A stretch of 11,860 nt of DNA from Lachnospiraceae bacterium (GCA_016282215.1 JAEEKC010000251.1:1-11860); one strand, 5' to 3'; positions 1 through 7,341 are shown, numbered from the stretch's first letter. The notes: a model not told the origin generated them from the sequence alone. A program made the numbers and translations.

Positions 1-60
1 ATTGTCGGGCGCGCAACAAAACGGGCGGAAGATTTCATCGAAACCGGGGAGTGGGCGTAA
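1..60 (+). CDS. 3' end of an unidentified gene (partial)
   Basis: Frame 1 is open from the first base to a TAA at 58-60. It encodes 19 residues that read IVGRATKRAEDFIETGEWA. The balanced, charged, amphipathic composition looks like the C-terminal helix of a real cytoplasmic protein. The stop is followed by a 70-bp AT-rich gap that ends in the rnhA ribosome binding site, which fits a gene boundary. A second open frame (frame 2) also crosses this stretch and runs into rnhA, but it lacks an internal ribosome binding site and has a low-complexity, lysine/serine-rich composition, so I treat it as spurious. The fragment is too short for a family assignment. Confidence 0.4.
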   Translation: MVGRATKRAEDFIETGEWA

Positions 61-99
61 AGATACGGAGTCGGAAAATGAATTATATATAAATAGTAG

Positions 100-117
100 G
101 TTACTATTCACAGTAAC
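100..117. repeat. Inverted repeat just upstream of the rnhA ribosome binding site
   Basis: GTTACT (100-105) and AGTAAC (112-117) are perfect inverted copies around the 6-base centre ATTCAC. The repeat abuts the AAAAGGAGA ribosome binding site at 118-126. It lies downstream of an AT-rich stretch (81-94) that contains TATAAA-like hexamers but no convincing -35 element. It could be a small operator or a weak mRNA hairpin; with only six base pairs, chance is also possible. Confidence 0.35.
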
Positions 118-130
118 AAAAGGAGAGCAT

Positions 131-619
131 ATGCAAGTAACGATCTATACAGACGGATCGGCCAGGGGCAACCCGGACGGACCGGGCGGATACGGAACAG
201 TACTGCAGTATACGGACCCGAAGGGACAGCTTCATGAAATGGAACTGTCGCAGGGCTATGTGCAGACAACCAATAACCGCATGGAATTGATGGCGGCGAT
301 CGCCGGCCTCGAAGCACTCAACAGACCCTGCGAGGTGACGCTGTATTCGGATTCGCAGTATCTGGTAAAAGCCTTCAACGATAACTGGATCGACGGCTGG
401 CTGCAGCGTGGCTGGAGAAATGCGCAGAAAAAGCCGGTGAAAAATGTGGATCTTTGGCAGCGGCTTTTGAAGGCCAAAGAGCCCCATCAGGTGACTTTTG
501 TCTGGGTGAAGGGACATGACGGACATCTGGGAAACGAACGCTGCGACAGACTGGCCACGTCTGCGGCAGACGGAGAAGACCTGATCGTTGATGAAGGATT
601 TCGTCCGGAGGAAACCTGA
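131..619 (+). CDS. rnhA: Ribonuclease HI
   Basis: Ribonuclease HI cleaves the RNA strand of RNA-DNA hybrids (R-loops, primer remnants) in the cytoplasm using two metal ions. The 162-residue product has the usual bacterial length and all catalytic elements: Asp8 in YTDGSARGNP, Glu52 in TTNNRMEL, Asp74 in YSDSQYL, His129 in VKGHDGHLGNERCD and Asp139 in that same motif. The basic handle region, rich in Trp, Arg and Lys (about residues 86-105), is also present, as in E. coli-type enzymes. The ATG at 131 was chosen because AAAAGGAGA at 118-126 sits directly upstream and the protein then begins MQVTIYTDG, the normal RNase HI N-terminus; the same frame is open further upstream, but that extension does not look protein-like. 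The next gene starts 3 bp after the stop, so the two are probably cotranscribed. Confidence 0.95.
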   Translation: MQVTIYTDGSARGNPDGPGGYGTVLQYTDPKGQLHEMELSQGYVQTTNNRMELMAAIAGLEALNRPCEVTLYSDSQYLVKAFNDNWIDGWLQRGWRNAQKKPVKNVDLWQRLLKAKEPHQVTFVWVKGHDGHLGNERCDRLATSAADGEDLIVDEGFRPEET

Positions 620-622
620 TCG

Positions 623-1396
623 ATGAACATCTACGAAATCATAAAGTCCATCATGAGAGCCATCTGCATTATCTGCTATCTGATCGGCGCATACTGCCTG
701 ATCCGCTGGATCGTCATGTTTTTATCCCGCAGCAGTGACCTGAAAAAGCGCAAAAACCATGCCACAGCGCTGCTCGTTTGCTTTATCGTCGGCACGGTAG
801 CGACGGGCGTTCATTTTATGGCGGCGGTGCAGCAGTACAGCAAACCCCTGGAAGCGGACTCACTTGATGTGATCGCAGTATCCTCTGAAAGCATATCGGC
901 AGACGGGACACTGAAAAAAGAAACGGGGGCAAAACACGGAAACCAGTCGCCGCAGCTGACATTTGAAAGGGCAGGAGATGTCCCTGTCTATGAGATCGTG
1001 ATGATAGACCATGACGGCGGAGACTGGCTGCACTGGGATGTGTATCTGCCGGTTGCTGATAAATTTGCTTCGGCAGATGATCCGAAGATCGTTCGGTTGA
1101 ATCGAATGATCGAATCCGATCTGATCGAGATCACACCGGAGCAGGTGCGCATCAAAGAAGGCGCTTTCGAAACCGCAGCCGATGGGTACGTCGGACCTTA
1201 TCCGCCTTCCGGCACGCATACCTATACCATTTATGTATTCGGACTGGCAGGAGAGGCACGGGGCGGCATCGCACAGTTGGATCAGAGCGGCGCAAACCTG
1301 GATAAGGTTATGGAAAGACTCGATGACGGCCTGTATACGGATTATCATAATCTGAAGGTATGGGGAAAGACCGAAGGAACCTACTGCGCAGATTAG
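623..1396 (+). CDS. Membrane-anchored PEBP (YbhB/YbcL Raf-kinase-inhibitor-like) protein
   Basis: The 257-residue product has two N-terminal transmembrane segments (about residues 10-33 and 47-69). A linker follows, then a phosphatidylethanolamine-binding-protein fold from about residue 107 to 250. Family motifs are visible: SPQLTF (109-114), the ligand-pocket strand MIDHDGGDWLHWDVYLP (127 onward, where most relatives have DPDAP) and GYVGPYPPSGTHTY (188-201, the GPxPPxGxHRY signature). Bacterial members are usually free cytoplasmic or periplasmic proteins of about 150-190 residues, and their physiological ligand is mostly unknown. The two-helix anchor with a short positive loop (KKRKN) between the helices would place the PEBP domain on the same side as the N-terminus. 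GGAGG at 607-611 lies inside the end of rnhA, 11 bases before the ATG, so translation is probably coupled. The fold assignment is firm; the role is not known. Confidence 0.85.
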   Translation: MNIYEIIKSIMRAICIICYLIGAYCLIRWIVMFLSRSSDLKKRKNHATALLVCFIVGTVATGVHFMAAVQQYSKPLEADSLDVIAVSSESISADGTLKKETGAKHGNQSPQLTFERAGDVPVYEIVMIDHDGGDWLHWDVYLPVADKFASADDPKIVRLNRMIESDLIEITPEQVRIKEGAFETAADGYVGPYPPSGTHTYTIYVFGLAGEARGGIAQLDQSGANLDKVMERLDDGLYTDYHNLKVWGKTEGTYCAD

Positions 1397-1428
1397 GCCT
1401 TTCGGCCAAAACGTCTCCCGATTTATGC

Positions 1429-1457
1429 TTGAATAATGCGCGGCTTTGCGGTACACT
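1429..1457 (+). promoter_or_regulatory. Promoter of the sugar-phosphotransferase gene
   Basis: TTGAAT (1429-1434) and TACACT (1452-1457) are separated by exactly 17 bp, matching a sigma-A-type promoter at 4 of 6 and 4 of 6 positions. It lies between the PEBP stop codon and the next gene's ribosome binding site (AGAGGGG, 1478-1484). The resulting leader would be under 35 nt. Confidence 0.6.
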
Positions 1458-1468
1458 AGATATAGTGT
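1453..1468. promoter_or_regulatory. Palindrome over the -10 and start site (possible operator)
   Basis: ACACTA (1453-1458) and TAGTGT (1463-1468) form a perfect inverted repeat around GATA. It overlaps the -10 hexamer and the expected transcription start, a classic place for a repressor to bind. The sequence ACACTAGATATAGTGT also resembles an NrdR box (consensus roughly ACACTATATATAGTGT), but there is no second box about 31 bp away, so an NrdR assignment is not supported here. Confidence 0.4.
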
Positions 1469-1492
1469 TGTTTGAAAAGAGGGGCATATATC

Positions 1493-2854
1493 TTGTCAAA
1501 AGAAACGAAGAAACAGATCGTACGCGATCTATATTTGCTGATCACCATGCTGATGGCCTTTTCTTCGGCTGTCTGGCTTTGGTATTACAATGTCGGCGTG
1601 GGCTGGGATAAAGGGTATTTCGGTACCAGAACCCTTGCTACGGTCGGCGTTTTATATTGTATTGTTTATTTTTCATTTTCCAAAATGTATAAGGCACACA
1701 AGATCGGAGCCTACCACCTGACGGAGCTTTCGTTTTCCCAGATGCTGTCCTTCGGCATTGCGGACGTGGCGCTCTACGGATCGGCATTCTTCTGGTTCCA
1801 CAATTTTGAGAGGATCCAGGTGCATCTGTTTGTGCTGGCCTTTATGGTGCAGGGGTTTGTGGTGATCGTGCTGACCTTCTGCATGAACCGGCTGCATGCC
1901 CGCTATGACGGACCGCGGAAGGTTGCCATCATTTACGGGGATCAGGGATATCAGCTTTTATATCAGAAGATGAAGGATTTTTCCTATCGTTACAAGATCC
2001 TCGGCTGCTTTGAGGAGAACACCGATAAGGAAGAATTATATCGCATCCTGGCGGAGTGTAAGGATGTTTATCTGTACGAGGTAAACGAAGAGCTGCGGCA
2101 GGAACTGCTGCTTTACTGTGAGAAAAAACGCAAGGATATCCATTTTTCCCTATCCATTGCGGATATATCCCTGCGCGGATGTGACGTGTCCCATTTCTTT
2201 GATACACCGTTCCTTCGGAACCGCAAGGCGGATGTGCAATGGTATTATCCCATTATCAAGCGTTTTTTTGATATCATCTTATCGCTGATAGCCCTTGTGA
2301 TCGCATCGCCCTTTATGCTGATCACGGCCATTGCCATCAAGATCGAAGACGGCGGCCATGTTTTTTATACCCAAAAGAGACTGACTGCAAAGCATAAAAC
2401 GTTTTCCATCATCAAGTTCCGCAGCATGAAGGAAAATTCCGAGGATGTGGCAAGGCTGGCCAGCGAAGGTGACGACAGGATCACCAAGGTGGGGCATGTG
2501 ATCAGGCGGTTCAGGATCGATGAGATCCCGCAGCTTTTTAATATCTTAAAAGGGGATATGTCTATCGTAGGTCCCCGTCCCGAGCGCCCGGAGATCGCAA
2601 GCGAGTATGAAAAGGAGCTGCCGGAATTTGCCATGCGCCTGAAAGTTAAGGCAGGTTTGACGGGGTATGCGCAGGTTTACGGCAAGTACAATACAACGCC
2701 CCTGGATAAGCTGAAACTGGATCTGATCTATATTTCCCAGCGCTCCGTGATGATGGATCTGCAGATCATGTTCTATACGGTCAAGATCCTGTTCGTTCCG
2801 GAGAGCACGGAGGGTGTGGCAGCGGGACAGACCACGGCGCAGAGAGAAGTTTGA
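1493..2854 (+). CDS. Polyprenyl-phosphate sugar-1-phosphate transferase (initiating exopolysaccharide PGT)
   Basis: The product transfers a sugar-1-phosphate from a nucleotide sugar to undecaprenyl phosphate in the membrane, the first step of exopolysaccharide or capsule repeat-unit assembly. The 453 residues show four N-terminal transmembrane helices (first about 13-32, last ending near 123), a Rossmann-like regulatory domain (about 136-235) and a C-terminal bacterial sugar transferase domain. That domain has KRFFDI (256-261), a membrane re-entrant helix (about 265-285), IKFRSMKE (307-314), RIDEIPQLFN with the Asp343-Glu344 catalytic dyad known from PglC-type enzymes, and the GPRPERP loop (360-366). 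The start is TTG at 1493: AGAGGGG at 1478-1484 is well spaced for it, whereas the in-frame TTG at 1472 lies upstream of that site. The substrate sugar cannot be told from sequence. No glycosyltransferase, flippase or polymerase gene is adjacent, so it is an orphan here. Confidence 0.92.
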   Translation: MSKETKKQIVRDLYLLITMLMAFSSAVWLWYYNVGVGWDKGYFGTRTLATVGVLYCIVYFSFSKMYKAHKIGAYHLTELSFSQMLSFGIADVALYGSAFFWFHNFERIQVHLFVLAFMVQGFVVIVLTFCMNRLHARYDGPRKVAIIYGDQGYQLLYQKMKDFSYRYKILGCFEENTDKEELYRILAECKDVYLYEVNEELRQELLLYCEKKRKDIHFSLSIADISLRGCDVSHFFDTPFLRNRKADVQWYYPIIKRFFDIILSLIALVIASPFMLITAIAIKIEDGGHVFYTQKRLTAKHKTFSIIKFRSMKENSEDVARLASEGDDRITKVGHVIRRFRIDEIPQLFNILKGDMSIVGPRPERPEIASEYEKELPEFAMRLKVKAGLTGYAQVYGKYNTTPLDKLKLDLIYISQRSVMMDLQIMFYTVKILFVPESTEGVAAGQTTAQREV

Positions 2855-2960
2855 CGGGCATAAATACAGTCGATAGTCAGAGAAGTGTAGAGTAAGGTGT
2901 AAAAAAACGATTTGTAATACGAAGTCAAAAACAGATGAGGAATAAAAAGGGATGACAGGT

Positions 2961-5933
2961 ATGAAGAAATCAAATGCAAGAGCAACCGTGAATGTATTCA
3001 GTATCTTTGGCAGGATGCTTGCCGTTTTGGGCATTTTCCTGCTTGCTTTTTTTGCAGGCGGCGATAAAGCGCATGCGAAACAGTGGGTCACAGAAGCACA
3101 GTTTACATCCACGGATTTTGTGGTTCCCTATAAGGGATATACGTATCCTGCCGGCGGATATACGTTTGTCAATCCGGATAAGAATAACCCTTTCAAATTT
3201 AACAGCGGTTTCTGGGCAGAGGCAGGGACGACTACGAAGGTTACATCCTTTACCGTCGGGAAGAAATATCAGTACAGGATGCTGATCTCAATCAGCGGTG
3301 ATGATTTTGATGATTATGATATAACGAATCCCTCGGGCCTTGTGGTGAAAGTCGGGCAATATCCGTGGACGACAGATGACAGTACGATCAGACGCGGTAC
3401 AAGCTATGTGGAGGTATATATTGTTTCACCGGAATATACCATCACAAATCCGCTGAGAGAATTGTCGATCAAAACGACATGCCCGTTGGATCCCATTGTC
3501 GGGGAGGCTTATATTCATCCGGGTTTTCAGTATTACAATGCCGATCAGCAGATCAAAGAGGGAGTCTATTGCGGAAGAAGTGAGTGGTATAAGAAAAAAG
3601 GAGACGGCACCTATGAACTCATAACCGGACTGCCGCCTTATGAAAAGGGAACCTATAAGATCCGGATGATGATATCTGCTTATACGGGACGGAGCGGAAG
3701 TTCGACAGCGTCCGTTTCTTTAAGTGACAAAACCATGATCCGTATTGATGGGCAGGTTCCGGATAGTGAATACAGCGAATGGCATCAGGTAAGTTATGCG
3801 ATCGCTCCGGATCACTATGCCGCAACCTATTTTGATTACACTTTTGAACGGGAATTTGTGGTAGGAAACGATCAGGTGGGAACGCAGTTTACGCATACCG
3901 ATCATGATGATCACGGCGACTTTCATCCCCTTGCTTTTGAGGTGATCTCTACTGATCCGGCCGAGGTCCGTGTTTATGATTATCATGATGATTATATCCC
4001 GAAAGACGCATTTGAGATTCCGGAGACTGTGGTACATAACGGGATCACCTACAAGGTGACAGAGATCTGGGATGCTGCCTTCAGCGGGAGGGACGGATCT
4101 GCCCGCTTTACAACGGTTTCCATCCCCTCTACCGTCCGGCTGATCGGTGAATACGCTTTTGAGGGATGCCCGAATTTAGAGCGGGTGGATATTGCCACCG
4201 AAGGGGAAGGGCTGACCATAAAACAAGGTGCATTTCAGGGCTGCACCAAACTGCTGAGTGTCTATGTCCCCGACCGGGTTTTGCAGCCAATCGGAAATAA
4301 GGCTTTTGGATATAAGGATAGTGATACGAAAGTAACCGGATTTGTTTTATCTGGCAGTAAGGGCTCTGCGGCTGAAAGTTATGCTTCCGGCCAGATCAGT
4401 TTTCAGGAAAAGAAACTCGCCGTAGTCAAGCTGGAACTCGACGGGGCTGCGATCGCGCCTGTTGCCGGCGGAAAGCCGCAGCTTCTTGGCGAAAAACTGA
4501 AGGGGGATGCCCGGTATCAGGTAGCAACGGAAACCTGGTATGAACAGGTCGCAGAGGGAGAAGAAATGAAGAGTGCCACCGTGTTTGAACTCGGGAAGGG
4601 ATATGGATATGCCCTTGTACTTGTTCCTGCGGATGGATATATTTTCGGCAGTGAAAGCTCTATCACAATGAAGAATGTGGAATGGGATTTTGTGCAGTCG
4701 ATGTTCATCGATTCTGACACTTCTGCATTAAGCGGATTCCCGGTTGGCAGCCTCGCATTCATGGCAACAAAAGTATTGTTCCCGCCCTATGACATGGGTA
4801 CATATACCCTGGATCTGACGGAGGGAGCGGCGGTTGTTACGGATGAAGCAGTCATGAGCGCCATAGAGAATACCAATGTAGCGCTGATCAATGAGGGAAA
4901 AGTAAAATATATCGCTACCGGTGATGAACTGGTGCATAAATATGATATGGACAAAGACGCGGCGGGAACGGCCGATCTGATGATCTCCGTAGCCATGGAC
5001 GGGACAATGTTTAAGAGGGCAAATGTCCTGCTTTTAGGCGGGGGCAGCGTGACAGACGATTGCACCTTTGAACTTGACAAGGAGACGCAGTTTAATCTGA
5101 AGATGGAAGGGAAGTACTTTTTCAGCAAAATGATCATCGTTCTGAAGAAAAGGGACATCAGCAAAGCTGTCATTGCAAAGATCGATGATATGACCTGTTC
5201 AGGCAGCGCCCTGACTCCGGCGATTACCGTGACCTGGACCGACGGGACGGTTTTGGAAAAGGACAAGGATTTTTCAGTTTCTTACAGCGATAATACAAAT
5301 GCCGGCACTGCAAAGATTACCATTACCGGCAAAGGAATGTATGAAGGCTCGGCACAGACCACCTTTGTGATCAAAGAGGTAGCTGCAAAGCCGGCTGATC
5401 CTGCCGGCGGGCAGGAAAAAGAAGCTGCCAAGGATCCCGCCAAAGGGGAGACTGTCAAGGATGACGCAGGCAATGCCTCTTATAAAATAACCGCGCAGCA
5501 GGGAGCAAAGGGAGGAGCAACCGTAACTTACGTATCAAATACAAGTGTTAAGGCCACTGAGATCACCATCAATCCCACCGTTACCATCAGTGGGAAATCA
5601 TACAAAGTGACTGAGATCGCGCCGAATGCATTCAAGAATAATAAGAAACTGAAGAAGATCGTGATCGGAAAGAATATTAAGAAGATCGGGAAAAATGCAT
5701 TTTTCGGATGCAAGAATCTAAAGACGATCATCATAAAGTCCGCAAAGCTTACCAAGAAAACCGTAGGGGCCAATGCTTTTAAGAAGATCCACAAAAAAGC
5801 AGTGGCAGAAGTGCCGAAGAAGAAACTTTCCCTGTACAAAAAGGTTTTGAAAGCAAAAGGAATGAAGGGTAAGCAGCAGAAAGTGAAAACTGAGGTGAAA
5901 AAGAGCAAGAAGCAGAAAGCAAAAGCAAAATAA
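2961..5933 (+). CDS. Secreted BspA-like leucine-rich-repeat surface protein
   Basis: The predicted product is a 990-residue exported protein. A signal peptide (hydrophobic core about residues 19-34, likely cleavage after AHA at 37-39) is followed by divergent copies of a Trp/Tyr-rich beta module (about 70-136, 165-265 and 480-578). A His/Asp cluster (311-323, THTDHDDHGDFHP) precedes a first BspA/LRR_5 block (about 340-475, with ITYKVTEI and IPSTVRLIGEYAFEGC). Next come a segment I cannot assign (about 580-730), an Ig-like/MBG-like domain (731-806, ending in the typical YSDNTNAGTAKITITGKG pattern), a Pro/Ala/Lys linker (807-840), a second LRR block (about 878-935) and a strongly basic tail to residue 990. 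No LPXTG, SLH or choline-binding anchor is visible. ATG 2961 is preferred over ATG 2952 because AAGGG (2947-2951) is correctly spaced and the protein then starts MKKSN. BspA-like proteins commonly mediate adhesion; that role is inferred here. Confidence 0.85.
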   Translation: MKKSNARATVNVFSIFGRMLAVLGIFLLAFFAGGDKAHAKQWVTEAQFTSTDFVVPYKGYTYPAGGYTFVNPDKNNPFKFNSGFWAEAGTTTKVTSFTVGKKYQYRMLISISGDDFDDYDITNPSGLVVKVGQYPWTTDDSTIRRGTSYVEVYIVSPEYTITNPLRELSIKTTCPLDPIVGEAYIHPGFQYYNADQQIKEGVYCGRSEWYKKKGDGTYELITGLPPYEKGTYKIRMMISAYTGRSGSSTASVSLSDKTMIRIDGQVPDSEYSEWHQVSYAIAPDHYAATYFDYTFEREFVVGNDQVGTQFTHTDHDDHGDFHPLAFEVISTDPAEVRVYDYHDDYIPKDAFEIPETVVHNGITYKVTEIWDAAFSGRDGSARFTTVSIPSTVRLIGEYAFEGCPNLERVDIATEGEGLTIKQGAFQGCTKLLSVYVPDRVLQPIGNKAFGYKDSDTKVTGFVLSGSKGSAAESYASGQISFQEKKLAVVKLELDGAAIAPVAGGKPQLLGEKLKGDARYQVATETWYEQVAEGEEMKSATVFELGKGYGYALVLVPADGYIFGSESSITMKNVEWDFVQSMFIDSDTSALSGFPVGSLAFMATKVLFPPYDMGTYTLDLTEGAAVVTDEAVMSAIENTNVALINEGKVKYIATGDELVHKYDMDKDAAGTADLMISVAMDGTMFKRANVLLLGGGSVTDDCTFELDKETQFNLKMEGKYFFSKMIIVLKKRDISKAVIAKIDDMTCSGSALTPAITVTWTDGTVLEKDKDFSVSYSDNTNAGTAKITITGKGMYEGSAQTTFVIKEVAAKPADPAGGQEKEAAKDPAKGETVKDDAGNASYKITAQQGAKGGATVTYVSNTSVKATEITINPTVTISGKSYKVTEIAPNAFKNNKKLKKIVIGKNIKKIGKNAFFGCKNLKTIIIKSAKLTKKTVGANAFKKIHKKAVAEVPKKKLSLYKKVLKAKGMKGKQQKVKTEVKKSKKQKAKAK

Positions 5934-5976
5934 GTACAAGTGCAATATCTTGCGCAGTCCATGGTTTTTGTGGTAG

Positions 5977-5982
5977 TATAAT
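5977..5982 (+). promoter_or_regulatory. -10 element (TATAAT) of the small membrane protein / WYL operon
   Basis: A perfect TATAAT stands 28 bp before the start of the 60-residue gene, downstream of the LRR gene stop. No good -35 exists at 16-18 bp; the closest match (TTGCGC, 5950-5955) is 21 bp away. The promoter is therefore probably weak or activator-dependent. Confidence 0.45.
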
Positions 5983-6010
5983 TCTTAAGTCTGAAAACGA
6001 GGTGTGACCA

Positions 6011-6193
6011 ATGAATAATCTGATCCTGTTTGTGAACCAGTTTTTGTCTTATATAGTTGTCATGGCGATCATTGTTGTTGTCGGAGCCATCGGTTTTATC
6101 ATCGGTGTGAAGTGGCGGAAGGCAAAGGACGCTAAGGCGGCAGTTTCTTCTGACGCAGAAAGTGCGATCAGTGAAAGTGCTGCGAAGTCATAG
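6011..6193 (+). CDS. Small single-pass membrane protein, unknown function
   Basis: This short gene encodes 60 residues. An apolar helix spans about residues 4-33 and has a glycine-rich centre (VVVGAIGFIIG). A positively charged segment, KWRKAKDAK (34-42), follows and would place the C-terminus inside the cell by the positive-inside rule. The tail is rich in Ala, Ser and Asp. GAGGTG at 5999-6004 is a good ribosome binding site for the ATG at 6011. The reading frame lies in its own space between two confident genes, with its own promoter element, and starts 29 bp upstream of the WYL regulator on the same strand. I do not recognise the family. It could be a regulator or partner of a membrane complex. 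Confidence 0.7.
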   Translation: MNNLILFVNQFLSYIVVMAIIVVVGAIGFIIGVKWRKAKDAKAAVSSDAESAISESAAKS

Positions 6194-6222
6194 TTTGAGC
6201 CAGACGTGTAAAGGACAGCAGT

Positions 6223-7215
6223 ATGCCAAGGTCTGAAAATCAAAAATTAAAACTGCTCTATTTATTGCAGTGTCTGCAGGAAAAAAGCGATCCCGATCAT
6301 CCGGTCTCAACGAATGATCTGATCGCTTATCTTGCGTTGAAGGATATTTCCGTGGAGCGAAAGACTGTTTATGCGGATATTCAGTCCCTGCAGGAGTTTG
6401 GTTTTGATATCCTGCATGAAAGGGGCAGGGACGGCGGATACTATCTGGCGCAGCGGGATTTTGAACTCGCAGAGCTGAAACTCTTAGTGGATGCTGTACA
6501 GGCTTCCCGTTTTATCACGGCAAAGAAAACAAAGGAACTGATCGGAAAACTCACCAAACTGGCCTCCGCCCATGAGGCGGGACAGCTGAAACGCCAGGTC
6601 TATGTGGACCGGATCAAAAATGAAAATGAAAGCATCTATTATTCTGTGGACGAGATCCATCGCGCCCTGCAGGAAAATAAGCAGATCGCTTTCCATTATT
6701 ATGAATGGGGCACGGACAAAGCCCTGCATCCCCGCAGGGACGGCAAGCGCTATCAGGTCAGCCCCTATTATCTGATCTGGAAAGATGAGCTCTACTATCT
6801 GGTGGCCTATGATGCAGAAAGCAATATGACCAAGTTTTACCGGGTGGATAAGATGAAGGACCTGGACCTTGTGGAGGAGATGCGGCAGGGCCAGGAAGTC
6901 ACCGGAAAGGAAAACCCGGCAATGATCGCGGGCAGAGTCTTTTCCATGTTTTCCGGGAAAGAGGAGACCGTGCATCTGGAGTTTCCGAAGGAAATGATCG
7001 GTGTTGTGATCGACAGGTTCGGAAAGGGCATTTCAGTTCGGCCGACGGAAGAGGACGGGATGTATAAAACGCACGTTACGATTGATGTATCGCCGCAGTT
7101 TTACGGATGGCTCTCAGGTCTGTCCGGCAAGGTCAGAGTGACCGGCCCGGATGAGGTTGTGACTGCATATCTTGCATATCTGCAAAAGCTGCTGGGTTTT
7201 TATCAGCAGGACTGA
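6223..7215 (+). CDS. WYL-domain transcriptional regulator (HTH-11 type)
   Basis: The product is a 330-residue DNA-binding regulator of the DeoR-like HTH plus WYL class, thought to sense small molecules or nucleic-acid ligands. Residues 1-75 form the winged helix-turn-helix, including VERKTVYADIQSLQEFGFDI, the usual recognition region. Residues about 140-215 form the WYL domain: RDGKRYQVSPYYLIWKDELYY contains the conserved stretch, and the eponymous Trp is replaced by Tyr (YYL at 191-193), a common variant. The basic contact FYRVDKM (205-211) is present. The C-terminal WCX extension (about 245-325) is complete. AAAGGA at 6210-6215 precedes the ATG. The gene follows the 60-residue membrane protein and is closed by an intrinsic terminator, so the two probably form one operon. 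WYL proteins often control their own neighbourhood or stress and defence genes; the target here is unknown. Confidence 0.9.
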   Translation: MPRSENQKLKLLYLLQCLQEKSDPDHPVSTNDLIAYLALKDISVERKTVYADIQSLQEFGFDILHERGRDGGYYLAQRDFELAELKLLVDAVQASRFITAKKTKELIGKLTKLASAHEAGQLKRQVYVDRIKNENESIYYSVDEIHRALQENKQIAFHYYEWGTDKALHPRRDGKRYQVSPYYLIWKDELYYLVAYDAESNMTKFYRVDKMKDLDLVEEMRQGQEVTGKENPAMIAGRVFSMFSGKEETVHLEFPKEMIGVVIDRFGKGISVRPTEEDGMYKTHVTIDVSPQFYGWLSGLSGKVRVTGPDEVVTAYLAYLQKLLGFYQQD

Positions 7216-7235
7216 GACAGAAGGAAAATACTGTG

Positions 7236-7277
7236 AAAAAAGGTGGTCAATTCTGCCAAGAAGGATTGCCTTTTTTT
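7236..7277 (+). terminator. Intrinsic terminator of the WYL operon
   Basis: An A-rich left arm (AAAAAAGGTGGTC, 7236-7248) pairs with GATTGCC (7264-7270) and the following run of seven T (7271-7277). The stem can reach 13 pairs, including three G-U wobbles, and ends in a U-tract. It sits 20 bp after the WYL stop codon and just ahead of the nrdD promoter, insulating the two units. Confidence 0.65.
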
Positions 7278-7302
7278 GTGCATAATTTATAAACGGATAT
7301 CG

Positions 7303-7331
7303 TTGACAGTGCACAATATGTTCGATATACT
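7303..7331 (+). promoter_or_regulatory. Strong sigma-A-type promoter of nrdD
   Basis: A perfect -35 TTGACA (7303-7308) and a near-perfect -10 TATACT (7326-7331) are separated by exactly 17 bp. Transcription should start near 7338, giving a leader of about 250 nt before the nrdD start codon. The promoter is overlapped by two NrdR-box-like sites, so it is expected to be strong but repressible. Confidence 0.85.
7311..7326 (+). promoter_or_regulatory. Candidate NrdR box 1 (in the promoter spacer)
   Basis: GCACAATATGTTCGAT resembles the 16-bp NrdR box (roughly ACACAATATATTGTGT); the left half (CACAATAT) matches best. It fills most of the spacer and touches the first base of the -10. Bound repressor would block RNA polymerase. 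NrdR is the ATP-cone, zinc-ribbon repressor of ribonucleotide reductase genes in most bacteria. Its gene is not in this window. Confidence 0.6.
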
Positions 7332-7341
7332 GTTATGTGCA

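Noticed and set aside
2..130. N-terminal extension of the ribonuclease HI frame by 43 codons
   Set aside because: The strong ribosome binding site AAAAGGAGA and the canonical MQVTIYTDG start are at 131; the extension is low-complexity and overlaps the frame-1 tail of the previous gene.
1396..1407. GGCC-TTTC-GGCC hairpin right after the PEBP gene as a terminator
   Set aside because: Only four base pairs and no U-tract follows.
2851..2877. TTGACG with GATAGT as a promoter for the LRR gene
   Set aside because: The spacer is only 15 bp and the -10 is poor. The 106 bp before 2961 holds no better promoter or terminator that I can see.
5940..5972. Hairpin GTGCAA/TTGCGC as terminator of the LRR gene
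   Set aside because: The stem has six pairs with one wobble, and the nearest T-run is about 10 bases downstream of the stem.
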